A stretch of 64,000 bases of DNA from Actinernus sp. WN-2022 (Eukaryota > Cnidaria > Anthozoa > Actiniaria > Actinernidae), in assembly GCA_030867875.1 (NCBI GenBank), contig JAOWCC010001501.1, positions 28,912,792-28,976,791 on the forward strand, read 5' to 3'. This document shows, piece by piece, positions 44,725 to 57,030 of this stretch. Position numbers and translations under genes: made by a program. The notes below the pieces were generated by a model, which was not told where the DNA came from, did no database searches, and worked only from the letters and a program-made list of their open reading frames with translations. How positions within the stretch are numbered: the stretch's first letter is position 1; each line of letters starts with the position of its first letter.

Positions 44725-44890
44725 GGTGAGCACTATATAACAACCACCGAGACCAGAAAGGGGGGTCATATGTTCCGTGACCGGTTAGGGTTTTTTAATT
44801 ATCGGGTATGCTGTTGTATTCTGATATAAACTGGTCACTGAACAAGAGACCCCCCTTTCTGGTCACGGTGGTGGTTATATAGTGCTCACC
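44725..44890. repeat. Hairpin MITE
   Basis: GGTGAGCACTATATAAC at 44725 pairs with the complement ending at 44890, with a second matched block around GACCAGAAAGGGGGGTC. The flanking words CTTTTAG and CTTTTAC may be a degraded target duplication. Confidence 0.75.
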
Positions 44891-44894
44891 ACTT

Positions 44895-46130
44895 TTACCG
44901 CGTCACTGATTAGCTCAGTTGGCAATCTCGTACCCAGACCCCATTTGTTTCTTACTGCGCATGCTCGACGAAAAAATAGTGCTCTGGAATAATCCGATTC
45001 CGGAAGTCCGCGAATCACGGACTTCCGTTGAATCTGCGCATGCTTATCATTGCGTCACCCTCGATTCTCTCTCAGCGCCTCAGGCCTAGGTTTTGGTTCA
45101 CCCGGTATCTTGATAGTGATCATTTGCTTGCTAGTATCAGGGCAAGCCTTAGGGAGGCTCTTTCATCTTCTGCCGTTTGTAGTTTGGATTTTAAGGCTTT
45201 ATTTTCATGCATTAGGCTCGTGTTTCTTTATCGTGAAATGGATATCAGATTCCTGAGTACACAAGAGGATTCATGGGAATCAAAAACTCGCTGAAATCGC
45301 CTTACCTGAGCCAGATGACCACACAAACAGCAACTGAATACACCGTAGAAGCGAGGCAAGGCATTTTTACTTACGATTCTCTCGTATTTTCAGGTATTTT
45401 AGCTCCTTGAAAGCTGGAGTTCGTTACATTCCCATACAAACGCTTATATTTAAGCGATCAGCGCCTGTTCACAAGTTTACGAAATCGGAAAACGCCACTT
45501 CTGCCTATAGAGCACTTACGAACATTGTTGTTAATATGGGAATCAGTATAGTATTAACTATCTGTTACGGTAATCCAGTTGAGTTGGATTTTCGAATCAG
45601 TCTGAGAATTCATGCACTGTGTGCGATGTGTGTTGACGATGAAGTGATATGAACTCCCGAGTGGATACAAGCAAATATCTAAGAATCCCTAAAGATTTTT
45701 AGCGGCACCATTTAGGTAAAATCCAACGGTTTTAGCGTTTAGATAACCCGGCCCCATATTTCCGATGCCTTTGTCCAAATAAATCAACCCTCGAGAAATG
45801 CTGTATGTTTGACTTACGGTGAAATTGCATTGTTCAGAACAGCCAATCAGAATACACAAAAATCGGATTATTCCAGAGCCCCATTTTTTCGTCGAGCATG
45901 CGCAGTAAGAAACAAATGGGGTCTGGGTACGAGATTGCTCAGTTGGTAGAGTGCGGGAGGTCAGGGGTTCGAATCCCAGCCGCGTCCTTGGGCAGGGACG
46001 TATAAGACGTTGGCCTTGTCTACTTCCTCTTCTAATCTATGCGAGGGGGACTTGAAAGAACCTGTTGTGTTATTTTGAGACTGAAGAGTAGGGGATTGCC
46101 TCCCGACACAACAGCCTGTTATTCTAAGGT
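44895..46130 (+). mobile_element. tRNA-derived SINE split by another transposon
   Basis: The tRNA-like head starts GATTAGCTCAGTTGG (A box) at 44908-44922 and resumes at 45937 with GCTCAGTTGGTAGAG. The B box GGTTCGAATCCC is at about 45965, and a body follows to about 46130. This SINE body (GGCAGGGACGTATAAGACG) differs from the family at 20390. Confidence 0.75.
44913..45946. mobile_element. TIR transposon inserted in a SINE A box, 10-bp duplication
   Basis: GCTCAGTTGG is repeated at 44913-44922 and 45937-45946. Between them is a 1014-bp element with ends AATCTCGTACCCAGACCCC (44924) and the complement (ending 45936); arm homology continues through TTTCTTACTGCGCATGCTCG. One extra C lies at the left junction. 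The 9-10-bp duplication suggests a Mutator-like element. The interior frames are not recognisable. Confidence 0.8.
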
Positions 46131-46149
46131 ACTAATACTCGGGTTATAT

Positions 46150-46325
46150 TCGATAAGACGTGAAGGTCTAACCATTTGCAGGTCGTGAACGAAATTGTTT
46201 ACTTGTAAGCTTGAGCACCTTCTACTAAGTTATTTTAAGGCCCTGAGTGTTGGTCCGGCCGGGGTTTGAACCCGCGACCTCCCGCACAACAGACCGGCGC
46301 TTAACCGCTGAGCTAACCGGGAGGC
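46150..46325 (-). mobile_element. tRNA-derived SINE, reverse copy
   Basis: On the minus strand it has A box TTAGCTCAGCGG, B box GGTTCAAACCCC, then GGACCAACACTCAGGGCC and the TTAGACCTTCACGTCTT body. It is the same family as 20390-20632. It lies 20 bp after the other SINE, tail to tail. Confidence 0.8.
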
Positions 46326-47394
46326 GGCCATCAGATGAAAATAATGAATGAGCATTTATGTCTGTACACACGTATCACGGCTAAATCACCTACAAATGCT
46401 TCGGGGACACGAAATAATCACACCACACGAATAGCAGTTATTACGTGCAAACCATCTCTGGTTTTGCAAATTTCTATGTCGCGCATTGCCTACGATTAGC
46501 TAGGAATTTGTTTCGATGGGTTCTGTTTGGGGACGAAAATCAGCGCTCATACGACTCTTAAGCCGCAGTTCACAAGCGTCTCCAGTGGGCTGTTAAATTA
46601 TCTCGTGTACCCTCTTGCACAGGCGACACGATAGCTGTAAAAAACGGGGGGAAATCGCAAGAACTTCAATAAGTTATAATTTTTGTGATTAAAAGTACGG
46701 ACTTTTTTTCATGATCACGCCTTCCGCTTCTGCGACGCCACGATGTCGCGGCAATGGTCTTATCCAGGCCCCAAAGTTTGTTGCTCGTGTAATCGCCGCC
46801 GCGCGCTGGGGACGCGATAGTTTTTTGAAAAGTCGTTTCATCTGTGCAAGTAAAACATCGCTCGTGTCCGCGGCTTTAGCGACGATCTTTCTCTGAGAAG
46901 AAAGCAAAAACGAAATGGATAAAAGAGTTAAATAAAACATTTTACGTACCGGTTTATCGAATGAAATATCAGTGATGCTACCATGCTTTGAGTCGCATTT
47001 TCCAAAAGCCAAGGATTAAATATATATTAATCAAGTTCTCAAAACTTGGATCACTTGTATAAATTTTATACTTTCTCAATCGTATATTCAGTTAATTTTT
47101 CAGGTTTTCTCTTGATTGAGGTATGGTAGATTGTGAGTTGTTGGAACTAAGCAGATGGAGGAAGCCCATTGATTTTTGCGGAGATTGAAAACTTCAAAAC
47201 CGAGTTAGAAACTTAACTCAAATCCTATACATTCTGGGCCCATCTCAGTTCATTGTATTACTCGAAATCATTAACCAAGGGTCACGTTTAAGGTAGCGAC
47301 TTTCGAAAATTCTTATTAGTTTCAGCAGTAATAGGCACTTTGCAGGATATAATACTTCGTTGACGATTGAATTGAGCTCGTGATCCCCATGGGA
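46326..47394. other. Intergenic, nothing recognised
   Basis: Short unrelated frames only (46689-47012). The part 47330-47400 shares words with 42905-43000 (AATAGGC...TTTGCAGGA, CTCGTGATCCC, GGGAAAGGC), so both belong to one old repeat. Confidence 0.5.
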
Positions 47395-47853
47395 AAGGCG
47401 TCGCCATGAACTTTATTATTTTTATTTTAGATATCGATTCTAAATCAAATGAATAGAATAGTAAAATATATGTTGCTTTGAATGCTGTGCCGCTGAGTTA
47501 AGGAGGTTTTGATACCCAAAATGCTAATTACATGACGTCAGGGAAGGTATTTGCAATCATTTCTTAGTGGTTGTGAATGGGCATTTCTGCTGATATAGGA
47601 AAATAAATTTCTAACGTTTTATTTCAACCATGGCTATAACACTGATAATTTGAAAAATGTGTTTAATTGTAACAACATTTTTTGTATAATAATTGATGCC
47701 TCCCTTGACGTCATGTAATTAGCATTTAGGAAATTAAAACCTCTACAAGTCATTGGCACAGCATTCAAACCAGTATATATTTTACCAATCTACTATTCAC
47801 TTGATGTAGAATCGATATCTAAAATAAAAATATATCGTTCATAGGCACTTTAA
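47395..47853. mobile_element. MITE with AGTGCCTAT right end, left end worn
   Basis: The right end CATAGGCACT is followed by TTAA (47850-47853). The arms 47405-47560 and 47700-47848 are inverted copies containing GATATCGATTC, CTAATTACATGACGTCA and AATGCTGTGCC. The left terminus reads GGCGTCGCCATGAAC and lacks both AGTGC and TTAA. Confidence 0.75.
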
Positions 47854-49229
47854 AACGCTGTTTTAAACTGGATCGAGGATTGATTGGAGGTGTAAAATAG
47901 CATTTACAAACAGGTTTTGCTAATAACACTACCGATCTCGTACAAGTGCTCGTAAATATAGGAAGTAATATTCTTTTTGCCCTCCAGAACAACCACGTGA
48001 CTGCATTCCTGCCAAAGGCCCATTGCAACTGTTAGCTAGGCTTTCTGATCGGGTATTCTTTTACGCGCACCATGTGGTTCAACTAATTGAATTCATCGGA
48101 CTACTGTAACGTCTGGTTTTCATGTAGCCTAGCTTAAAAATTGCCTCTTCTTGATTTTCAGGTAGAATTGATCCTATCTCCACAACAAAAAAACGACTCG
48201 AGAGAAACAAGAAATAGAGAATAGTACATGGTGCGCGAAGATATATATGGAATTTATCTTCGAGTGTTCAACTCGATATCTCACGAGTGGGCGCAGCGAT
48301 ATATATTTATTTTATAAACAATACTTGGACCTGGGCCCGGTTGTTCGAAGCAAGGGCAAGCGCGTGACGTGTAAATCGCTGATTGGCTGAAAGATGATAT
48401 CCAAACACGTAAAAATATCGTATTTTACGTGTGTTCAGATACGATATTTCTCAGTGCTGGAAACCTTGTCAAACGCTGTAATTTATAGAATAAAAGGCTA
48501 TATGGAGCCTATGGAATTTGTTTTCATAATTTTATAAAAGTTTATTAACAATTATATTACTTTACAAATGTTTTGGAAAGAAAAATCAGTTTTTCTTGAA
48601 CCGCTTCAACCAAATTTTCACAGAGAAAAGAATAAATTTAATTTAGCACGGGGCCTCGTATTGAAACCTTTGTGCGTGACAAATAAAGCATATCGCGGAA
48701 GTGGGCTATTTGAACCACATTCGTCTGGACTTTCCGGGCTACAAAGGGGACTGATAAAATAAGTCCCGACAAGGAGAAAACTAGTTTTTCATCTTGGTTG
48801 AAGGTAATTTGGTAAATCGGGGAAGAACTATTTCAAACACCGATTTGGAGTCTTTTATCAGGGGTTCCAAATATTGAGAAAACAAATGAAACCCCGAGAT
48901 GCGTAGCCTCGAGGGTTTTATTGTTTTCGAAATATTTGGAATCCTCTGATAAAAGACGAACAATGAATGTTTGAAATGTCTTCTCGTGCGAATGCTAAAC
49001 CGAAAATTTACATACTCTTCTTTTCAAACTTCATTAGCAATTATTGTTTACCGTTTGACTGTTGTATATAATTATTCAATAGATGGCTTAATATTCTTTT
49101 TTCATCTAGCATACTCAGTAGTGTAGTGGCCAGGAGTTAGTACAAGCAGTGGAGAAGGGTCGAGGTTTGAACTCCAGTGGAGGCACACTTTTTCTTTATA
49201 TGTCGTTCTTACTTCTTCTTTGCTAAGAT
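47854..49229. other. Intergenic, no gene seen
   Basis: AT-rich sequence with local fold-backs (48230-48300, and 48845-48955 where GATAAAAGAC pairs with GTCTTTTATC). A faint tRNA-like B box (GGTTTGAACTCC, about 49165) may be an old SINE. No coding support. Confidence 0.45.
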
Positions 49230-49348
49230 CGACTATTCGATCACAGGTTAGAAAGCTTTAGTAAAACTGGATCAGCACGTGACTAGGTTTAACCAACAAA
49301 CCACCACATGCATGAAATTACTTCCTTGTTCCTCGACGACAGTAAAGG
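49230..49348. repeat. 119-bp direct repeat, copy without the 5.2 kb element
   Basis: Starting TCGATCACAGGTTA and running to ACAGTAAAGG, it matches 52502-52620, with shared TCAGCACGTGACTAGGTTTA. Downstream of this copy comes ACTGAGCTC...CTGTCATATCC. Downstream of the other copy the 5.2 kb transposon begins right after ACTGAGCTGTC. Confidence 0.8.
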
Positions 49349-49429
49349 ACTGAGCTCTTGCCTGTCATATCCTTGACAACAGGGTCTCAGAACCCCTATA
49401 TTTTCGGCCACGCGTACACGGAACATTCC

Positions 49430-49535
49430 AAGAGCATACGCATGCGTATTAAAGATCTCATTTTGTCACCACCGCGAAATATGTCCAGAGTGACGCCGAT
49501 CCGCGGAGGCGTTTAATACGCATGCGTATGTTCTT
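49430..49535. repeat. Short hairpin MITE
   Basis: CATACGCATGCGTATTAAA at about 49435 pairs with TTTAATACGCATGCGTATG at 49512-49530. The arms are themselves palindromic around the ACGCATGCGT core. Confidence 0.75.
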
Positions 49536-49970
49536 ATGCTTATGTCGCTTCTGTCCTCGCTACCTTATGTTTGCTTATATCGTGGCTTCCTCACTAGGAA
49601 AAACAGCAGCATAAGAAGAACGGAACGTTTTGATTTTCTTGTGCTTCTGCTTATGTTGCGGCTGTCCCTAGAACATAAGACTCTTATATTACCAGCACAA
49701 TCAATAATTAACAATTCGGTGCCTGACATTTTCATAAATTGTCCGATACTCGATTGCTGTGTTGCACGTGACGTCATCGCCGCCATGTTGGAGGACGTTT
49801 ACAAAAGATTCCTCGTTAGCTTCTCCAACGTGGCCGCCAAGGCTTGGTCATTTGAATCTCTGGGGATTGATTGCAACCCAAGAATAGTTAGACTTTAGCC
49901 ATAACTACTCTTACTATTATAAACTCCTACTAACAAGATACACTTGTATTCAATACGAGTCGAAGACGAG

Positions 49971-50362
49971 TTAAAGTGCCTATAAGCCCAATTTTTGTAT
50001 CATTAATATTGTAAATAGTAAAATAGTTCTTGATTTGATTGTCGCGTCTATGAGTTAGAGATTTCTATTTCCAATGATGTGATGTCACATGAGGCCAACA
50101 AAATTAAGGTCATTTAATTTCTCTCTTGTGAATGAAACTGTTTCTGATTTATACAAAATATTTGTAAAATATAACATGGATGTGTAGAAAAAAATGATTA
50201 TCTCTGCAAACACGTTTTTGTATAATAAATTAGGCCTCCTGTGACATCGCATAATTAGCATACTGGAAATATTAACATCTAACTCAATTCAAGAAATATT
50301 TTATTTTTCTTCTACTTACTTGATGTAGAATCGATTTTAATGTATAAATATAGGTATTTTAA
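49971..50362. mobile_element. TTAA-flanked MITE with AGTGCCTATAAG end
   Basis: TTAA at 49971-49974 and 50359-50362. The left end AGTGCCTATAAGCCC is good; the right end ATAGGTATT is mutated from the expected ATAGGCACT. Inner words (TAATTAGCAT, GATGTAGAATCGAT) match the right arm of the element at 47395, so the two are one family. Confidence 0.75.
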
Positions 50363-52170
50363 CCATGAGTATGATTTGGATTACTCGTGCCTTTACTTCT
50401 CTGTTCTACGATATAAACCACTGACTGGAACTCACTGCCAAATGCATTAAGGAAAAAAATAGTTATCGTTTAAAAGTAATATCAAGAAACTCGACCTATC
50501 TGGCCTATTTTAGTAGTTTCATTGGAGCGGTTTTTATGATGTAAAGATATTGGTGAGGTTTTAGTATACCTTGATATATTCTATGGTAATAGTTTTTTAG
50601 GATATTTTAAATTTTAATCTACATTTTAGAGTAATTTTAAATATTCGGATCTCGCGTTAATTTTATCGTTAAATTGTAAATATATAATACTTACTGTATA
50701 CATATTTATTAGCTCTTTTTTTCTCTTATTTTCAATGTTATTTTGTGGCATACCTGAAAAGTAGATTCCGTCTTGGCTCCGTCTGCAGTGAAGCACTTTC
50801 TTCATAGCTAAGTGTTTTGACCTCGTTAAATAAAGTTATTATATTGTAAAATATTGTTTGCCTTTTTTGCCCGAATATGGAACTGAGAGTATATGCCGGT
50901 GGGGCCACCTCAAGCGACAGTTGTGAAGAGATGAACTATGTCTCTTTGACGGCCATTTAAAAAGAGAGCGATTAGCAAAAGGTAGTCAATATTATTACGC
51001 TCTCTGAGGTAAAATTAAGCACCGTGACAGTCAAATGAGCCTACATTGTCAGAGCTATATTATTAATGACGGAGCGCGTAATTAAAACTCAATCGACTTC
51101 GATGATCATGAAGCTCGAATTTTGCAAGCCTTCTATTAAAGGCTGTCTCACGAGGAACTAATTGTTCATGTTTAAGTCGGTGTCGACCGGCGTATTGTGG
51201 CGAATTTTATCGCAGTTATTGATCTGTAAGAATACATGAATTAGTAAAGTTACTCAGTAACTTGATAACTTCTATTTTTAGTAAATAAACTTATGAAATG
51301 AGCTACTTTGCGGTTCAATGGAACATGACGACTTCAGCTTTATTCAGATGACGCCGGAAAATACTCACTGTATTTTTACTATAAAATTACTGCACGTATG
51401 TGTTTAGTCTCCTGAGGTTCCCAGTCACAATCTTGATAACAACTTCCGCATTCTTCTGGCTGTACACCATGTTTGTGAACGATATAATTCTTGAGGGAAA
51501 CTGGTGGATATCTGGGGCTAGCTGAGTCGTTCCTAAGATTTCAAAATATTTTTTTAAATAACCTAATTAGTATTAATGCTTGCGTGCCCAATACAATAAA
51601 CCAATCCAACTAACCATCTTGTAGGGAGTGCAACCCCCTACAAGATGGTGAAAATTACCTTGGATTGTTCTATCAAAGGGGCTATGTCATGGTACTGCGC
51701 ATGCTTCGAGTAATCGCTCGGTTGGTGGCTTTAATTGGATACAAACAGTTAAACGTCCCTCCTTCAATGCTTGATTGAAAGGATTTTCAATATTTTCCGA
51801 AGAGACTGTTTATATTCACTGTTTCTTGGTCATTTTTGCATATTTGTTTTGATTTTAAGCATCCCACATGGCCGAGAGGTTCGGTATTTCATATCAAACA
51901 CGGTAGAAATAGCTGTTTCGATTCCGTTCCGGAATGCGAAGCCAATTACCGTGACACAGTCCTTTTAAAGTCCTATTCTCATACTGTACGAAAATGGCAG
52001 CTCTTAGGAATTATTATTTTATTGTTGAAACGTAAATATGGACGTGCAAAGCACTAATTAATACTGATTAGGATGGTTGCAGTAAATGTGTCAAGTTTTG
52101 AATTATAGTAATTAATCCATGTAAAGGAGTTGTTTAAAGACCATGAACTGGTCACTGAATAAAAACTGAA
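50363..52170. other. Intergenic, no gene seen
   Basis: AT-rich and without recognisable frames. A perfect short hairpin lies at 51613-51650 (ACCATCTTGTAGGG and its complement). Nothing else stands out. Confidence 0.5.
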
Positions 52171-52174
52171 TTGT

Positions 52175-52440
52175 GTCTTGGGGTATAGAATGATCAAATC
52201 CGAGACTCGCCGAGACGCCAAGACCCTTGTTTCAAAATCCGAGCCCGAGACTTATTCTCTAAGGGGTATAGAATGATCAAATCCGAGACTCGCCGAGACC
52301 CTTGTTTCAAAATCCGAGCCCGAGACTTACTTCTCTAAGGGGTATAGAATGGTCAAATCCGAGACTCACCGAGACCCTTGTTTCAAAATCCGAGACTTTT
52401 GAAACGCCGGACTCTCTTTTGAGGGACCGTTCTATACCCC
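52175..52440. repeat. Tandem repeat with GGGGTATAGAATG units, three copies plus inverted end
   Basis: Units begin at 52178, 52264 and 52339 (GGGGTATAGAATG, then TCAAATCCGAGACTC). The block closes with GTTCTATACCCC, the complement of the unit start. This is therefore another inverted-repeat element with an expanded arm. Confidence 0.8.
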
Positions 52441-52501
52441 TTGATCTGGTAGCAAAGTGATTTTGGGGTTATTAATAAGAATACTTTGTTAAGATATAGC
52501 C

Positions 52502-52620
52502 TGTTCGATCACAGGTTACGAAGCGTTGGTAAAACCTATGTATCAGCACGTGACTAGGTTTAACCAACAAACAACAATCATGAAATTACTTCATTGTTCC
52601 TTGACTACAGTAAAGGTATA
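52502..52620. repeat. 119-bp direct repeat, copy adjoining the 5.2 kb element
   Basis: It is the partner of 49230-49348. It ends 18 bp before the left terminus of the 5.2 kb transposon. Confidence 0.8.
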
Positions 52621-52985
52621 ACATGTAACTGAGCTGTCAACACGTTCATTTTTAAAACACGATTTTCAAAAGTTTGAAAATTGGCAAGGACATTGTCTTT
52701 ACTGATATATTTTGCCGGTGATCAGGCAAAGAATACCTTAGTTATAGGGCATATTGCCATTCCATGAAAATTTTGGTCATAAACATTGGCGAATTGATAA
52801 TTAATAAACACACACACCAAGACAGACTTTAGAATCAACTAGTACTTTATTGACTACATCATCGTGGAAGGTCAATATGTAATGGTTCACATAAAAGTCC
52901 TTACTGCACGTTTATTTTCCTAGTGAAACTTCACTCCAACGTTACACTGTTCTGCCAGAAATATGGAAGGCAGTTTTTAAAACAC

Positions 52986-53278
52986 TGAGATCAACTGAAA
53001 AAGTACTCAGGAAATTCCGGAGTACTTTCTAGGCAAGATTTGTTTCCACGCTGAGATCAACTGAAAAAGTACTCAGGAAATTCCGGAGTACTTTCTAGGC
53101 AACATTTGTTACCACCCTGAGATCAACTGAAAAAGTACTCAGGAAATTCCGAAGTACTTTCTAGGCAAGATTTGTTACCGGTCTCAGATCAACTGAAAAA
53201 GTACTCAGGAAATTCCGGAGTACTTTCTAGGCAAGATTTGTTACCACCCTGAGATCAACTGAAAAAGTACTCCGGAAA
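52986..53278 (+). repeat. Left subterminal array, five 66-bp units
   Basis: Units start at about 52986, 53050, 53118, 53183 and 53247. Each contains a small palindrome, GAGTACTTTC against GTACTCAGGAAATTCCGG. The last unit is truncated and changes into unique sequence. Confidence 0.92.
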
Positions 53279-56200
53279 ATTTGCCCACACAATGCGGGCC
53301 ATCACTGAAGTGTACCTCCAAAATACCAATTAGACTGGCTAAGAAATAAACTTATTATATTTTGCTCGTAATTACAAAACTCTCCATAATTGTTTTTGGA
53401 GCCACACAATACTGTACGACTAGATGTATAACCTCGATCATGTTAGCAGCAGCCAAGTTTTACTGATCTTAGCAAAGCAGAACGCCAGCAAACTATAAGT
53501 AATATTTTGGAAGTTTGGAAACAACCGATAATACATTGTAACGTATATGAGCATTCTTCTTAAACTAATGCTTGGCCGCCTTGTAAAGCAAGACCAACAG
53601 TCTATTATATTCAATAATTGTTGGTTAATCGACTCCTTAAAGGAAGCTGAACCCTAAAAGCAGAGATGTATTGTGCATCTATGAAGAGAAAATTAGTTTT
53701 CAAGTTCGATTGTCCGCAGAAATATATTTTATTTTCTTCTTAAATTAACTAATGTTATTCACTTTTTCAAAACCTAATGGAGGCTGCACTTTAGCATACC
53801 CGCCACTCCACGTTGTCATAGAATCACTGCCACCGCGGTCGTAGTCACGCTTGCAGTTATTTTCACGGGGTATTTTTCGTATTCATCGACTTCAGACCGA
53901 TGACGACCACGGTGGCAGTTAATTTTAGGTAATATGTCTTCAAAAGTGGCCGGGTATTCTATTAAGTTGCTAAATCTATTCAATTTAGAAACTCGAGTAC
54001 TTGAAAACGGAAAGGAAGGTTACTCGCCTCAAACATTTCAGCGGCGTGATCCCATAGCATTGTTGCTGCCGCCCGCCCGCCCGGCCTTAAATTTTGAAGT
54101 ATAACATTTTCGAACTTGGTGATTATTATCTAACTAATTCACTGGCGTTTCGGGTGCCAAGTGAACCTAGACTTCACACATTCTTTGATTTGTAGACTGC
54201 TAGCGGCTTTTCCTGTGTTTACGTTTTTCCTGGCAGTGCAACCAAATGACTTCTGAGAAATTATCGATTTACAGAAGTGACCACGTGAAATCTGGCAGTC
54301 TGAGTACATGAGCGAGAAATGTATAACTCAAAGTGCAATTACTGGTATACTTTTCTACCTTTGGAAAGCTTGTCCTCTGCCTTGTTGGATGTACTTTTAC
54401 ACAGTCTTGTGATGCATCAAACAGTTATGAGACTGCTCTGATTGTTCGGCTCCACTCAGTCATTTTGAGTGGAATGTCAACCCATTAATGATCGACTCCT
54501 TCAATCTTCATGTGAAGTAGTGTCGTCTGTTACAGTACGTTTGGAATCTCCGATATAAACATCTGTGGTCCTATAATGTTATCGTTTTTCGTGTTGTTGG
54601 ATCAATGATCAAAGGAAATTGTGTATTCTTGTTCTCTGCATATCCATGGTGTTTCTGGAGATCATAGGTAGCCAGCTAACTGTCCGTGGATAGAAATTGA
54701 ATATCCCCACAACTTGACGTGTCAAGATAAGTGTCAACTTTAACCAATCGGATCACGGACTGATCTTATGATTCTGAAAATTACGTGCAGCTATTATAGT
54801 ATGGTTCTGAAAATAGCAGTCAATCAAGGTTTATTGAACTGAAGAAATTTATTCAATTTAATCTCAGTGCCGAATATTTGCCTGCTAACCTCTTGTGTTT
54901 ACCGACTTTGGCTAAACTACAACTTTAACGCTCAGGCTTCAAAGTAGTGCAGTGATGTGTTAAAGAAAGCTTTAGCATTTAATAATATATCGGCATATCA
55001 TTCACCATGTAAGCGTAGGTTCCAAATTGCGTAAATCCGCCATTGACAAATCCAGGAACTGTCAACAAGCATGCCACAAAGAAATGTCATTCAAATTCGG
55101 ACTTTTCTTTTTTTTGTTATTGAACAGCAGGCGAATAACATTTTTATGTTGTGCTGTTAGTTTCGAATGCAGACTCGCCCACAAACTTGCTCCATTTATT
55201 CCGATGTCTCGGGAAAGTTGCACTACCGGTGCAAATTTCCTAGACATTTTGCCTAGGAAATGTCACCCCCTTAGCAATAAAAATTGCACTCCCCGTGTCT
55301 TGCGTTTTCTTACTTTAAGGTGGTTTGAATTGAGCGCCGACGGTTTACGTATAAACATACTCACGGTTTCTTAGTCCCTTGATAATTTTTTTTAATTGTT
55401 TTCCTTTGTAAGCAGTTGACGCTCTAAACGCTAGAGCGTGAACAGCAGGCCACTGAATAGCCTGCCGAAAGACTGCCGCAAATTACCGACCCGATTAATT
55501 TGAAAGGCGGAAATCTTGAAAACAATGTTTATAATCTGTTTCAGATGACAAACTCATTAAATCAAAACTCTATTTTAAAATCGAATGTTGCGATACAAAT
55601 CATTAGTTAAATCCAAACTCCGTACTACAATTTCGTAGTTAAGTTTCAAATATTACTACTTCCAGCTTTTTTTGCCACGCTATGATATATAACAAAAGTC
55701 GAACTCTAGATGCGGCGATATTTATCTTCCCCGCCAACGCCGATCAATACTAGTTATTTTTTTAAGAACTAAAGTTAGATTAATGTGTGTAAATTGATCG
55801 ATGTGTACGATACTGGTATAAGATTCGGTGTCTGGCTAATGCCCATTCATGTTTCTTTTATAGCGGCATACTGATTCAACTCGAGAAAATTTATCTCGAG
55901 TTCTGTGAGTTGTCAATTGTCATGGCATTTTCTATTTAATCAAAACAGCATCTCATTTATGTTGCGATATTGGTATCAGTTTCGCTTGCCTCAAACAGCC
56001 GGATAATATTTTTAATGGTCGCACGAGCGCTTTTATTACATGTGTTGTTCTTTCATAAGTAACGAATTTTGACCTCTTATGAAATAGCCTTATAGCCTTA
56101 CATTGCTTCAACACTAAACGAGAGCTCTGTCTCTTTTAATCTCATAATCCCACTCTATCACTATTGATGCCTCACATTAATGTACAAACGAATATTTTCT

Positions 56201-57030
56201 TTTCAGAGAATTGTTGCTGTGAGCAGAGATGAAAGAGAATAAAAACTAGATAGCTTATATCAGGAAGGCAGGAAGAAGAACATTTCAAATACCATTTGAT
56301 AAAGCACGATAAATTTTGTACATATAGAGCAGCTTTGATAGCTGTTTTTATCGTAAAAGAGTCCAATTGTTGGAAATTAAAGCAGGATCTAGCTAATATG
56401 TTATGGGTATTTTTTTAGTTTTACCTCAGTCAGGTCGCTTGAAAAAGAATGTGTACAGTAATTTTAATTAGACACTTTAAAAGAGTACCTCAAATGATAA
56501 GTCAAAATGGTCCAGTTTACATGTTCCAAATATTTCGAAATAGGTATCCTGTATCACTTAAAAATTCGGAGACTGAAACTTTGAAGAAGCACTTGCAGCT
56601 TCTACTTAACAAGTAGATTAGGGTTTTCTTTGGTCTGTACTCTGATAAATATATACAGTGAAGCTGTAGAGCCCTGTAAAACCCTGTTCTACTTGCTAAT
56701 ACATGTAGATTGTTTCAAGGTGAAGCAACACAATGTCATAATTAGATACTTTTAGCATACATACATTTTTGATGAAGCTAAAGTTGATTTGGTTTTTCTT
56801 AGTCGTTTTTAAATGTATGAATGAAAACGAATAATGTTATCCATATTTATTAATAGCATGCATGCTTTAAAGTTCAGCTTTCTACACATGTTCAGATTTT
56901 AGCCTCTTGCTCTCCTGTTGTGCATAGTTGAGTACTGTCGTCAGGTAAAGACGTTTTGTTATTGCTGCGATTATTAATACAAGTCGGTAACAATTAATGA
57001 TATGAGTTAGCATTTATATTGTGGTAATAC

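Noticed and set aside
49080..49190. tRNA-like B box
   Set aside because: The A box is unconvincing and no second copy is present; too weak to annotate as a SINE.
53637..53680. Left end of a TTAA MITE (AGGAAGCTGAACCC)
   Set aside because: No matching right end was found, so the boundaries cannot be supported.
54980..55380. 115-codon frame at 55027-55374
   Set aside because: No ATG-supported conserved motif, no splice context and no family resemblance; it is within the core of the 5.2 kb element.
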